In this document: piece after piece, positions 54,601 through 64,000 of the stretch
How the letters are laid out: every line of letters begins with the position of its first letter
How positions within the stretch are numbered: the first letter of the stretch is position 1
DNA from: Amylostereum areolatum
Taxonomy: Eukaryota; Basidiomycota; Agaricomycetes; Russulales; Stereaceae
Assembly (NCBI GenBank): GCA_012932865.1
Contig: SAXG01000013.1
Coordinates: 372,001-436,000, forward strand
Length of the DNA: 64,000 bases
Direction of reading: 5' to 3'
Program-made: the position numbers and the translations under genes
The notes under the pieces: model-generated
The model's database searches: none
Told to the model about the DNA's origin: nothing
The model's input: only the letters and a program-made list of their open reading frames with translations

Positions 54601-55002
54601 AACAGATCAATATTTCTCAATTCACACAAATCTCTTCGTTTCGGACGATTGAATCACTGAGAATTGAGGTGAAAAAGTCGGTAGCTAGAGTTCTTGTTAC
54701 AAAGCGAACGAAATGAAATAAGATGAGATTGATTAGATACCATCAAACGAGATAACATCTTAAGATTTGAACTCAAGTGTTATCTATTAGTTTGTGGGCG
54801 TGGGGTGTGGAAATGGGAACCGCGGGAAAGCATGTGATGGGAAATCCTGGGGGGATTCCCACGGTCACGCGCGCCCGACGCATCTCTCGAAAACCGAGAA
54901 GTGCGCGCGGGGAAAACAATACGAGACGCATGCACGCGAAACGAAATGTCTTCCAGCGGTCAGCCCATTTCGAGCAGCAAAGCAAAACATAGAGGAAAAA
55001 TT

Positions 55003-55235
55003 AGAAAAAAAAAAACGAGAAAAACCCACAAGGAAAAAAACAAAAAAAGCTAAAAAAAAAAAGAAAAAAAAAAGAAAAAACAAAAAAAAGAAAAAAAAAA
55101 AAAAAAAAAAATAAAAAAAAAAAAAAAACCAAAAAAAGCAAACAAACAAAAAACAGCCCAAAAAAAAAAGAAAAAAAAAGAAAAACAAAAAAAAAAAAAA
55201 AAAAAAAGAAAAAAAAAACAAAGAAAAAAAAAAAA

Positions 55236-55268
<33 letters not shown>

Positions 55269-55389
55269 ACAAAAAAATAAAAAAAAAAGCAAGAAAAAAA
55301 AAAAAAAAAAAAAACCAACAAAAAAAAAAAAAAAAAAAAAAAAAAAGCCAAAAAAAAAAAAAAAGAAAAAAAGAACACAAAAAAAAAAA

Positions 55390-55441
<52 letters not shown>

Positions 55442-55448
55442 AAAAGAG

Positions 55449-55485
<37 letters not shown>

Positions 55486-55500
55486 CAAAAAAAAAAAAAA

Positions 55501-55569
<69 letters not shown>

Positions 55570-55682
55570 AAAACAAAAAAAAAAAAGAAAAAAAAAAAAA
55601 AAAAAAAAAAAAAACATCAAAGCAAAAAAAAAAAAAAAAAAAAAATAAAAAGAAACCCCAAAAAGAAAAAAAAAATAGCAAA

Positions 55683-55727
<45 letters not shown>

Positions 55728-55845
55728 AAAAAAAACAAAAAAAGAAAAAAAAAAAAAAAAAAAACAAACAAAAGAAAAAATAAATCAAAACAAAAAAAAA
55801 ACAAAAAAAAAAAAAAAAAAAAAAAAATAACAAAAAAAAAAAAGA

Positions 55846-55880
<35 letters not shown>

Positions 55881-55905
55881 AAACAAAAAAAGCAAGAAAA
55901 ACAAA
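55003..55905. repeat. A-rich low-complexity tract (about 900 bp)
   Basis: Well over 90 percent adenine, with scattered single C, G or T. Minus-strand poly-phenylalanine frames are artefacts. It is far longer than a retroelement tail and irregular, so a noisy assembly of homopolymer sequence or an expanded A-tract are both possible. The flanks (54601-55002 and 55906-56059) show no gene. Confidence 0.9.
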
Positions 55906-56059
55906 GAACCACTGAGAGCTCTAAGTTAGGGAAAACGAACCGAGAAAACCCCAACAAGCCAAGCTCACAACCAAGATTTGGCACCCCAACCTCGCACCCC
56001 ACACAAGAGCGAGCAGCTCGCCCGCGCCAGAACAAATCAACAAATCAACAATGATGCAT

Positions 56060-57000
56060 TAATCTAGAACAAATATGCCGAGAAGTGAAGGCATTCTAGC
56101 TTCTTGAGCCGCTGCTGTAGATGACAAATAGAACGTCCGGGATATGTAAATTGGAGAACCTTTTCCATCTTCCACCAGTAAACCAGGAATGAGTCTGATT
56201 CCCAGCATCCCAACTGCGCTACCATATTCGGCTCCAGACCCCTTAACACACCACCACTCCGCGCGGCCAATACAAACGCTGTGACCCGTCTTGATGCAAT
56301 CAAGCTCGCATCCTGCCAGATCTTGTTGCAGATCTTCATGAACCACGGCAGGATTATCGGCGCCCATCCTTCTTCCATTTTGAATGCAAACAACGGAGCC
56401 CCGTCTGGAATGTCTTTTTACCCGAAAGTGATCCGTAATGCTTGAACAGGCGACGTCTCGTCCGGGATGTCCGTCAACTTGATCTCAGCACCCACCGATG
56501 CTTCGTTTTTGTCCATGGGATATGAAAGGTAGTTGTACGGGAGTTCGTCCCGATAGCGCACGAATACTTGACATTCGTGTCTGTTCCCCACGCGACATGT
56601 CGTTCCGTGTCGAAGGCGTTCACGCCTGGAATCAGTAACTCGCCCAGTTCTACAACATCCCCAAAGGTGATAGAAGCGACGGCCCACACAGCCGCGTCCC
56701 TGGAATTGTCGAGGTCCAGCCATCGCAAAGCGCGACTATGTGCTCGTATGTAATCGGCAAGCGCTGGTCCCTTGATGATGATGGGAGCACCAGCTTCGCG
56801 ACGCCCGACAGTGCCCGCACCGTCATGTTGCCCTGCTGCCATCCGCCGCCGTGAATGTTGTGCCATGACCGCACGTCACACAACCATTTCTTCACAGCAC
56901 CTAAACTAACCTTCGTCGCAGTCGTTGAAACGAAGGCAGAGAGGAGGGAATCCGAGGCGGGCATTCGCTTGGCTTCACCATATTGATGGCATCACAAATT
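56060..57000 (-). pseudogene. DIRS-type tyrosine recombinase (broken)
   Basis: Starts around PASDSLLSAFVSTTATKVSL (56964). The core-binding part has KKWLCDVRSWHNIHGGGW. The catalytic part has LPITYEHIVAL, DNSRDAAVWAVASITFGDVV, LLIPGVNAFD, FHIPWTKTK and DETSPVQALR, then FKMEEGWAPIILPWF. The box that usually reads GHAFRIGGAT appears as GHSVCIGRAE, so the second catalytic arginine is lost. The terminal region AQLGCWESDSFLVYWWK keeps the position of the catalytic tyrosine. Frames change at least three times. In life it would integrate circular element DNA; this copy cannot. Confidence 0.75.
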
Positions 57001-57499
57001 GATGGAAGCGAAGTAAACCAGCGCTGTAAGATTCCCGAACTTTCGGCACCAGTGACGAAATCATCACCTCACGCCTCCGCACGAACGCCGCGTCTCCCAA
57101 GGACGCCCGCTCATTGTATTCCACAGAACGCCATGTGGAGACGTCCAGTCTCGTAATCGATTTGCTGCTAGAATGTGCGGGCGGTACGGGGATATATTAA
57201 GCTCATTGCCCTTTTTGGTTTCCTGGTTCGGATTGGTCCGCGGGGTGCGCAGAGGCACGAGAATCTCCTGAATCCTAGGTCCATAATGTTCTCTCACTGC
57301 CCCGTCGGACGCGCTCGCACTTGCTCGCGCAAAGAAAGATGTGAACATCTTAAAATTCAACGGAAGAATGGATAAGAGCACCCGGTAAGGAAATGCGAGG
57401 GGAAATAGGACACATATCTGGAACTGCCACCCCGCGCGAGATGGGATCTGCCAGATTGTCCGCGGACCGAACGTACTCCAAACAAACATCACGTTCCGC

Positions 57500-58640
57500 T
57501 CACCAATCATGCACTCGGCCCGCCGATGCATTCATTTGCCATGTAATTTCGGCACCTTCCTTTCTTGAAAGCCCCGACGACGCCCATGTTGTCATGCGGA
57601 TGAGTACGGTCACGTTGCTGAGGTCCGTGTTCTGCATGACAGCCTGATCGCCATCTCCGCGGCAATAGCCTCTCCCCAACCGATGTCTCTGCCCGTTCCT
57701 TCGTTCCAACCGTTCTCCCAACGCCATGCGTCAAAACGCCCCTGAAAAACGACGCCCACGCCCCAACTCGAAGACGCGTTTACCCAATGCCCAAGTCCAC
57801 CTCGGGACCGCGCGGCTTGAGACCCCGGAATGATCCGCATCCCAATGTCCGCGACCACCATCTCATTGATGCGATCAAGGAACGAGTGGGGTAAAGTGGC
57901 CTAGGCCCGCCCTTCATCGTGTTGTACTTTTGCGAGAGTGCCGAGAGCTCCGTTAGATAGGTGTGCCCGTGGGGATAGACGAATGTTCTGTGATAGACAT
58001 CCATTGATGTGAGTACTGTTGCGATCGGAACTTGGGTGCACTCGAAGTTACGGATGAAATCATCGACGCGGTGTTTGTACTTCAAATGTTTCTCGTTATT
58101 CATGCCAACGCGAGCCTTGATCCCCCAGAGAAACCCGACATAGGTAAAGGAATCCGCGAACTCCTGGCCCTTCTCCTTGTGCCATGGGAATCCCATTGGC
58201 GCGACTGCCGCCATAGCGCGCTACGGTCGTAAGCGTAAATGTAGACGGGAGCTCCCGTCACGTCAAGTCGGAGCGCCGAGGGAAGCAAAAAAGGGCGACA
58301 TCATCAACCCATTTCTTGCCCGCGTCAACACGCATCTTGGCCCAGATCTCCATGAGGGCGTCAACGACCTCGCCAAGTGAGCCCGCCGCCGTTGAGGACC
58401 GAACGCACCGTCATGATCAACCCAATACTCCGTCTGAAAGCGTACAACGATGAAACATTTGTCATCCGGGTGCACGGGAACTGTACAAAACGCCTTCGCA
58501 ATGTCAGCGTCGCCGCTTGGGCACCCGGCGGCGCTTCGGCAATCTAAGAATAGACCGCTCAGAATGACGTCTCCGACGCAAGAGAATCGCGCAACGGCCC
58601 CACGCGCAGGCGTATAAACATGACTCGAAGGCCACGCACG
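57500..58640 (-). pseudogene. DIRS-type reverse transcriptase / RNase H (broken)
   Basis: The RT palm remnant has ADIAKAFCTVPVHPDDKCFI, YWVDHDGAFG and KWVDDVAL (VDD active site, about 58300). The connection region has FADSFTYVGFLWGIKARVGM and TFVYPHGHTYL. RNase H has DNMGVVGAFKKGRCRN around 57580. Order and motifs match DIRS RT-RH. Frameshifts separate each block. Confidence 0.72.
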
Positions 58641-59324
58641 AAGGCATTGGCACAAAGGCCCCGCACGAAGGCGAACTAGCACAAGGCCTTGCACGAAGAC
58701 GATCTGTGCATGGCACGACGGCCCAACTCGCCTCAATCAAGACTAATGGTGAGGAAAGCGCCCCCCACCGTTCAATGACAACCGCGTGGTACCCACTGAT
58801 CAACCGCACAACAAGATCCCATCTCGATTTAGAAACAATGGCGCCAGCGCCAATCAAACGCGTGACAGGGAGAAAACACTCACTATTTGTGCGACTTCCG
58901 GCGCCGAGCCCACTTCCGTTGGGAAGTCGTCGCTGTCTTTGAGTTGTTAACCGAGAAACCGTCCTTCCCTTTGAAGGATGTTGCGGACGAGCCTCCTCTT
59001 GGTTCCTGCCCGAACTTGTCTAAAGACACGACAAAGTGAACCGGGCACGCTGCGAAATCGCCTCCGACAGGTCCAAAATCTCTTTCTCCGAAAACGGGCC
59101 TGCATGTCCATGCCTTCACCTCCTCGCCAAGTATTCTGCGATCCATGGGTCTTCGGCCGAGAACCGCACACGGGGGAATGATGGATCTACCAAGGTTCCG
59201 ATTCAAAATGCCGATCGGAAGCCTTCCCTAATTTTCTGGGGAAGGAGGGGAAATTTGCTGGTGAGTCCGTAATATTGCAAGTAGGCACCAAACGCCGCTG
59301 AATTGTAAGGTGTTGTAATGTGAT

Positions 59325-60761
59325 CTAAGATTGATCTGGAACGAGGGGAAGGATTTGCTGGATATATGCGTAGTATGATGATGGAATATTGATCTCGTCT
59401 ACCACGCGGCTAAGCGCGGTGACAGGCTCCTGCCATGGTGTGATGGCTGGAACTCCCGCAGTAAGCGCACATGTGTTTGAAACTGGGGGTGAATACCCTT
59501 GCAAACCTTTGAAGTTCCAAGGCATGCAAACTCCTGAGATCCTGAGACCGCGACGAGGAGACTCCTGCCTTGGTCCCATCTGCAATAGCGGAACGACCTG
59601 TAACAAAGTTCCTAGCTGTTTGACACTCTCGCGCGTGATGCCCTTCCACCAAACAGCAAAGGCAAGTCCTCTGTGAGGANNNNNNNNNNNNNNNNNNNNN
59701 NNNNAGGGAGGCTTGCCCGACTGAAAGGGACCAGGAGGCGGACCGCTCCATCCAGGCGGTGCTGCGGGGTAAGGAGTATAACGAGGCAGGACCGAAAGAG
59801 TACCAGATCTCGCGACGCTGCTAGATTGTGCGCGCACTGATTCTTGCAGCTCCTTCATTTGCCTCCGTTTAATGCCGTTCTGAATGGCAGTGAATCGGAA
59901 CTTCCATTGAATAGGGTTGGCTTTGAACGGCTTCGCGTGATACAAGGCGCGCTCCTCGATATCATGCTTCAAGATTGCTTCGAAGATCTCCGGCATACTG
60001 GAGCCTTCTATGGAAATCAGGTTGTTGTGATGTAGGTGCCACCGCTCGTACACAGCGGCGTCTGTGATTGTCGGATCTGCGAGGAATACCAGGTAACCAC
60101 GCCATGCGTCTAGCCATTCGACGAAACTCATGTCGGACTCGGGAGGAAAGTTGGTGATGTCGAGGATGTGCACGTTGCCGTTTTTGGTAAACCGCTTCTT
60201 TGTCAGGGTGAGCACGTTCCTCTCGATGATTCTAAGACCTTCAGTGGTGAACAAGGTAAGAGGGGGACGTATTCCGATCTTAACGAGCGTAGCGATGTCA
60301 TCGGGGATCGTGATCTCGTCGTCACCCTCCGTGTCGACTTCATCCGCCAACGAAAACAACGGTTTGCTCATGCTCTGGGGAGTGGGAGGGGGGGACTTCT
60401 CGGCGAAGCTTTCGAACTGAGGCCTGAATTGTCCGAACAGGCGCCACATATCAGCACGACCCTGCGGCGAAGCTTGATTGTATAGCGCCAGGGTCCGTAG
60501 CTCCGCATCAGCTTCTGCTGCCTCGTTGTCCGTGGGAGGAACCCATAGAGCCTGCGGGACCTGTGAGGAAACTCCTTATCTGCCTCCGTCTTCACCCTCT
60601 TCATCTGACCCCGGACCCGGACCATCGAACTCAATAGTTACGCCACCTGATCCGCATCCTTCAACGCCGCCGGCACGACTGGTGCTTTCTCCCTCGTTCA
60701 ATGGTCCAACTGTTTGGGCCGCAGGATTGTTGATTCCGGAAGGCATTGTTGATTCAGACAT
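59325..60761 (-). pseudogene. DIRS-type gag with zinc knuckles (broken, contains N gap)
   Basis: Starts MSESTMPSGINNPAAQ (60761). An in-frame TAA follows EDGGR (about 60578); then SQVPQALWVPPTDNEAAEAD and the capsid-like SDMSFVEWLDAWRGYLVFL with DPTITDAAVYERWHLHH. After the gap the frame that continues sensibly carries CLCCLVEGHHARECQ and CAYCGSSSHH, two Cys/His knuckles. It is the gag of the DIRS-like element. Confidence 0.72.
59680..59704. other. Assembly gap (25 N)
   Basis: A run of 25 unknown bases inside the DIRS-type gag; its true length is unknown, so the apparent frame change across it cannot be judged. Confidence 0.99.
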
Positions 60762-61557
60762 GTCGAAGATGTGATGAGAAAAGGATTATTTTGAGAGCAA
60801 CGATGCAAAATATCCTGCGCGGGAGAGCAGGTACGAGGAAGTGAGAGACGAGGACCGTGGGAACTCATTTCCTCAACGTGTCTTGCCTTTCCTTCATCCG
60901 GCTCTACGCGCTGTCGCTGACTAACTTCCCTATCCTACCCTATAGAGAAGCTCGGCTGGTGCTTCTCTCGCATGTTTCCACTGGGGTTCAGACCCAGTCA
61001 AAAGTCGCTCGATAGGATCCGATACGAGGGAGGATATGTACCGATACATACCGATAAAAACAACTTTAGACACCCAACCCGTTCGTATCTTAATTGTTGC
61101 CGTTTTAGTGGCATCCTATCCGTTCGTATTGAGCTTCCGTCCGATACAATCCGATACGCTAACTATCCTATCCTTTTGTATCCGACCTTTTCAACCTAGG
61201 TTTGCTATTATTGGGCTTAGGTGTGCCTGCCAGCAGTAGTTTCTGCCCCTTTTGGTTGCTTTTCGGGTTCTTTGCCACTGCTTTTGGTCCTTTCTTTCAG
61301 CTCTTTCAAGTGAGATTTATATTATCATTTAATATGCTACATATTTGGTCCATTGGCACAGGGCGCGACAAGCATGGGGGAAAGATGTATGATGGCGTAG
61401 GTATAGGGGGGTGCAAGCGTGGTAGGGAAGAGAAGCTAAGTGGAGATGTGGCCAGCGCAGGAACGTCGTGCTACACAGCGAGGATGGGCATACCATGCGT
61501 GCTGGCAAGAGCGCAAGGGACTTAAACACGCCGCGGATGTCGCGCAAGCATGTCTGC
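60762..61557. other. Intergenic, repeated ATCCGATAC-type motifs
   Basis: Between 61010 and 61185 the words GGATCCGATAC, ACCGATACAT, CAATCCGATACG and ATCCTATCC recur in both orientations, as in sub-terminal regions of DNA transposons. No ends or transposase could be defined. The rest shows no gene. Confidence 0.4.
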
Positions 61558-62064
61558 TGTCATGAACACCTCCAAATTGTATACATCGGACCTACATTTA
61601 TTGTAGTGTCAGCAACGACTAGTGCGACAGCACCAAGTTACAACACAGCTGACTAGAAGATGAGGACGACAGAGGGGAGCCGATCAGACACGGCGACAGA
61701 CGAGGGAAAGCAAGCAAAGTCAGTAGAATTGACTAGCTCGAGATAAGGAATATGTACAGCGAGAGCGAGCCTTATATACACAAGAGGAGAGAGACTTAGG
61801 TAAGCAACCGATACACGGCGATCAGTAAGCAGACCTAGTATAAGTAAGCAGTCGTATGTAAAAGAGCACAGCATGAGTCAGTATCGTACAGCATGAGTCA
61901 AGAGAAAGGAGTCAGACCCGGGCCGAGATGAGTCACGTGGGTCCGGGCAGGATATAGATGAACCGGGTCCGGGCCGAAGTGGAGCCGGACCGGTGATAAG
62001 TCGATAAGTCCTAAAGCGTGTAACCGATGTAAAGTAAAAAGAAAATTATAGACCGTTCATGACA
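61558..62064 (-). repeat. 3' LTR of a second chromodomain Ty3-type element (507 bp)
   Basis: The ends TGTCATGAAC and GTTCATGACA form a 10-bp inverted repeat. On the minus strand it follows the polypurine tract AAGGAAGGGG, and it contains TGTATATAAGG promoter-like and AATAAA signals. It is not related to the LTR family at 35157. Confidence 0.9.
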
Positions 62065-64000
62065 TCACCCCTTCCTTAGATTCGATGTCCTCGTCGTAAT
62101 CAGATCCGGCTTCTTCTTCTGACAGGAGTTCCTAACGATTAAGGCGTGTAGGTTTCGGGGCACCCGGATGTTCACGGTGGAAGTCATCAATGTGTTTCTT
62201 GGCATTCTGGAGATTGGTGAGAGGCTCCCAAGTATTGTCATTGTCTGGGTAGCCTTTCCATTTGACGAGGTACTTGAAGCCGCGACCAACCTTCTTGGAG
62301 TCTATAATCTTTTCGACCTCGTAGACTTCCTCTCCTTGGACTAACTCTGGGGGTGGAGGTGTAGGTACCTTCTGATTGTCAAAGGCAGGACCGTTGTGTG
62401 GGGATGGGAGGGACTAGTTGAAGACCGGATGTTTTCGTGACCAGGATGCAGGGAGGCGAAGCTTGTAAGCTGATGCTCCAACTTTTTCCAGGATTTCGAA
62501 AGGACCAAAGCACTTGTCATCTAGCTTTTGCATAGGACGTGCTGTTTTGATTACGGTTTGGCCATCTCTGGTCTTGGCTTCCAGCCAGACGAAGTCGCCA
62601 ATTTTGTAATCTATTGGTTCGTCCTTCTTGCGATCGTAAAAGCGCTTTTGATTGTCCTGTGCTGCTTTTAGCGCAGAGCGGGCTTCCTCGTAGATGTCTC
62701 GCAGGCGTTGTGCAAACTCGTTTGCTGATGGGTTGTCTGTCTCGCGTCGAGGGTTTGTCCCCAGGTAGAGTTCCTGACCATAGTTGGCAAAGTTGGGAGA
62801 CATCCCAATCGAACTATGGACCATGTTGTTGAGCACGGTCATGGCAAGTGGGAGGTAACGTGTCCAATTGTCCTGTCGTTGATTGACGAAGATGCGAAGG
62901 TAGTTTTCCATGGTCATGTTGGAGCGTTCAGTCTGTCCATCCGTCTGAGGGTGATACGCCGTGGACGGGTTCCCTTCAATGCCTAATAGTTGGAACAATG
63001 CCGTGGTGAACTTGGAGACAAACACGCTGCCGCGGTCGCTGACAATCCTTCTGGGAATTCCATGATGGGGGACCACCTCGCGTAGGTACTCGAAGGCGAG
63101 TTCATCCTCTGTTAGGTCTTTGGTCGTGGCCCAGAATACAACCTGCTTGGTACCCATGCAGTTCACATTGCAGATGGCGTCTTTTCCATCTGAGACCGGG
63201 AGCGGCATGACAAAGTCGATGGATACATGCTCCCAAGGTGCTTGTGGCGGGTCATGTGGGTGGAGTGGAGCGGCAATACGGTCATGTCTAATCTTGGTAC
63301 ATTGGCAGGTCTCACATCCTTCGACATATTTCCGGACATTGTCTCTAATGGCAGGCCACCAGTAGTTGCGTGTGATGAGCTCGTGGGTCTTGTATCGTCC
63401 TGGATGACCGACAAGCGGGCCGTCATGATGAGCTTGGATGATGTCTGCACGGAGTCCTTTGTCTCTTGGGACATAGAGTCTGTGTTGCCAGGTGACCGTT
63501 CCGTCTGCGTGTTCCAGCCATCCCTTCACTTTGAGTGCTAAGGCGCATTCTACTGCATGGTCTCGGAGTAAGGTAGCCTCCTGAATCCGCTCAATGAAGA
63601 CATTGTCAGGTCCATTGGTTACAATTCCTGCATGGTTGAGGGCGCGAAAGAGTTCTGGTTTCAGGAGGACGATGTTTTCATTGTCTTTCTCCCCCTTCTC
63701 AAGGCCCGCTAGTCGGGAAATAGCATCGGGTTTACCCATTGTTTTTCCAGGCTTGTGGAGTAGCGTACAATGATACTCTTGTAGCTCCGTTAACCACCGT
63801 GCTTGTCTCCGATTTAGCTTCTGCGCCTTGCGGAAGTACGTGAGATTGCGATGATCCGACCAGATTTCAAACTCCTATCGTGCCTCCATGAGGTATTGTC
63901 TCCATTCCTCTAGCGCTGTCATGATAGCCAGTAATTCCTTGTCATAAATCTCATAGTTCCTCTCAGCTTTGCTGAGGGACTTTGAGAGGAAGGCGACCGG
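62065..64000 (-). pseudogene. Chromodomain Ty3-type pol, 3' part (runs off right edge)
   Basis: From the right edge: RNase H ([20 protein letters not shown], then EAR-stop-EFEIWSDHRN with an in-frame TAG near 63876), LLHKPGKTMGKPDAISRL, and the integrase zinc region (GHPGRYKTHELITRNYWWPA ... CETCQ). Then the core (VSIDFVMPLPVSDGKDAI, SDRGSVFVSKF, YHPQTDGQTERSNM), LGTNPRRETDNPS, GDFVWLEAKTRDGQ and PFEILEKVGASAYKLRL. After VFN-stop (62414) a chromodomain follows, EEVYEVEKIIDSKKVGRGFK then YLVKWKGYPDNDNTWEPLTN, with another stop before ELLSEEE. Three stops in an otherwise open frame mark it as defective or misread. It differs clearly from the family at 40750. Confidence 0.88.

Larger units (their letters stand above)
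56060..60761 (-). mobile_element. DIRS-like tyrosine-recombinase retroelement, degenerate
   Basis: In minus-strand order there is gag with two zinc knuckles, then RT/RNase H, then a tyrosine recombinase instead of integrase. This order defines DIRS-type elements. There is no LTR pair, as expected for DIRS. All parts contain frameshifts or stops, and a 25-N gap falls in gag. Terminal repeats were not identified, so the limits are set by the coding remnants. Confidence 0.78.

Noticed and set aside
54865..56035. Long poly-phenylalanine frames on the minus strand
   Set aside because: They are the translation of the A-rich tract and have no protein meaning.
1..64000. CRISPR arrays, bacterial operons or prophage
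   Set aside because: Intron-rich genes and LTR/DIRS elements show a fungal nuclear genome; the only short tandem arrays are minisatellite and coding repeats.
1..64000. tRNA and rRNA genes
   Set aside because: Scanning by eye for B-box-like GGTTCRANNCC and rRNA signatures found no convincing candidate; a tRNAscan run would be decisive.

Overview
The window looks like a chromosome segment of an agaricomycete (mushroom-forming basidiomycete), probably a wood decayer. The genes have many short GT-AG introns of about 40-80 bp. A dead family-7 cellulase, chromodomain Ty3-type and Ty1/copia-type LTR retrotransposons, a DIRS-like tyrosine-recombinase retroelement and a lineage-specific family of kinase-like proteins all fit that group. 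There is no bacterial-style operon structure.

Left half (1-31300): a lineage-specific gene cluster. Seven genes (here K1-K7) encode proteins of about 380 residues with an N-terminal LRPRLRPGW motif followed by a protein-kinase fold; one of them (K3) carries a frameshift, and an eighth copy survives only as a relic near 9.5-9.9 kb. Interleaved are four genes (B1-B4) for a second, smaller family of about 195-250 residues that I do not recognise. They share intron phases (2, 0, 1), a hydrophobic N-terminus and partly a C-terminal signature. In four places a K gene and a B gene lie head-to-head across about 0.75-0.89 kb: K1/B1, K2/B2, B3/K6 and B4/K7. K4 and K5 are head-to-head with each other. 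This four-fold repeated divergent two-gene module is the most interesting signal in the window. The likeliest reading is a co-regulated kinase-like protein plus partner; its function is unknown.

Other single-copy content of the left half: a two-RRM RNA-binding protein gene of the Gbp2/Hrb1 type (13.7-16.9 kb), a degenerate GH7 cellobiohydrolase/endoglucanase gene (3.5-4.3 kb), a degenerate two-copy direct duplication (18.3-19.8 kb), and a roughly 110-bp dispersed repeat, one copy of which sits in the promoter of K3.

Right half (32200-64000): almost entirely transposons and repeats. A 655-bp hAT-type non-autonomous element with a clean 8-bp target duplication lies inside a larger GC-rich hAT-like element. 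Then comes a nest of one chromodomain Ty3-type family (five LTR copies of about 420 bp in both orientations) interrupted by a truncated copia element. After that lie satellite-like and hairpin DNA, a 900-bp nearly pure A tract, a decayed DIRS-like element with gag, RT/RNase H and tyrosine recombinase, and the 3' part of a second chromodomain Ty3-type element running off the right edge. Host-gene fragments lie at several edges of this block, apparently cut by LTRs.

Sequence quality caveat: a 25-N gap, a 41-nt C run, the A tract, and single-base frameshifts at homopolymers (for example three in the RRM gene) suggest that some breaks may be assembly errors rather than real mutations.
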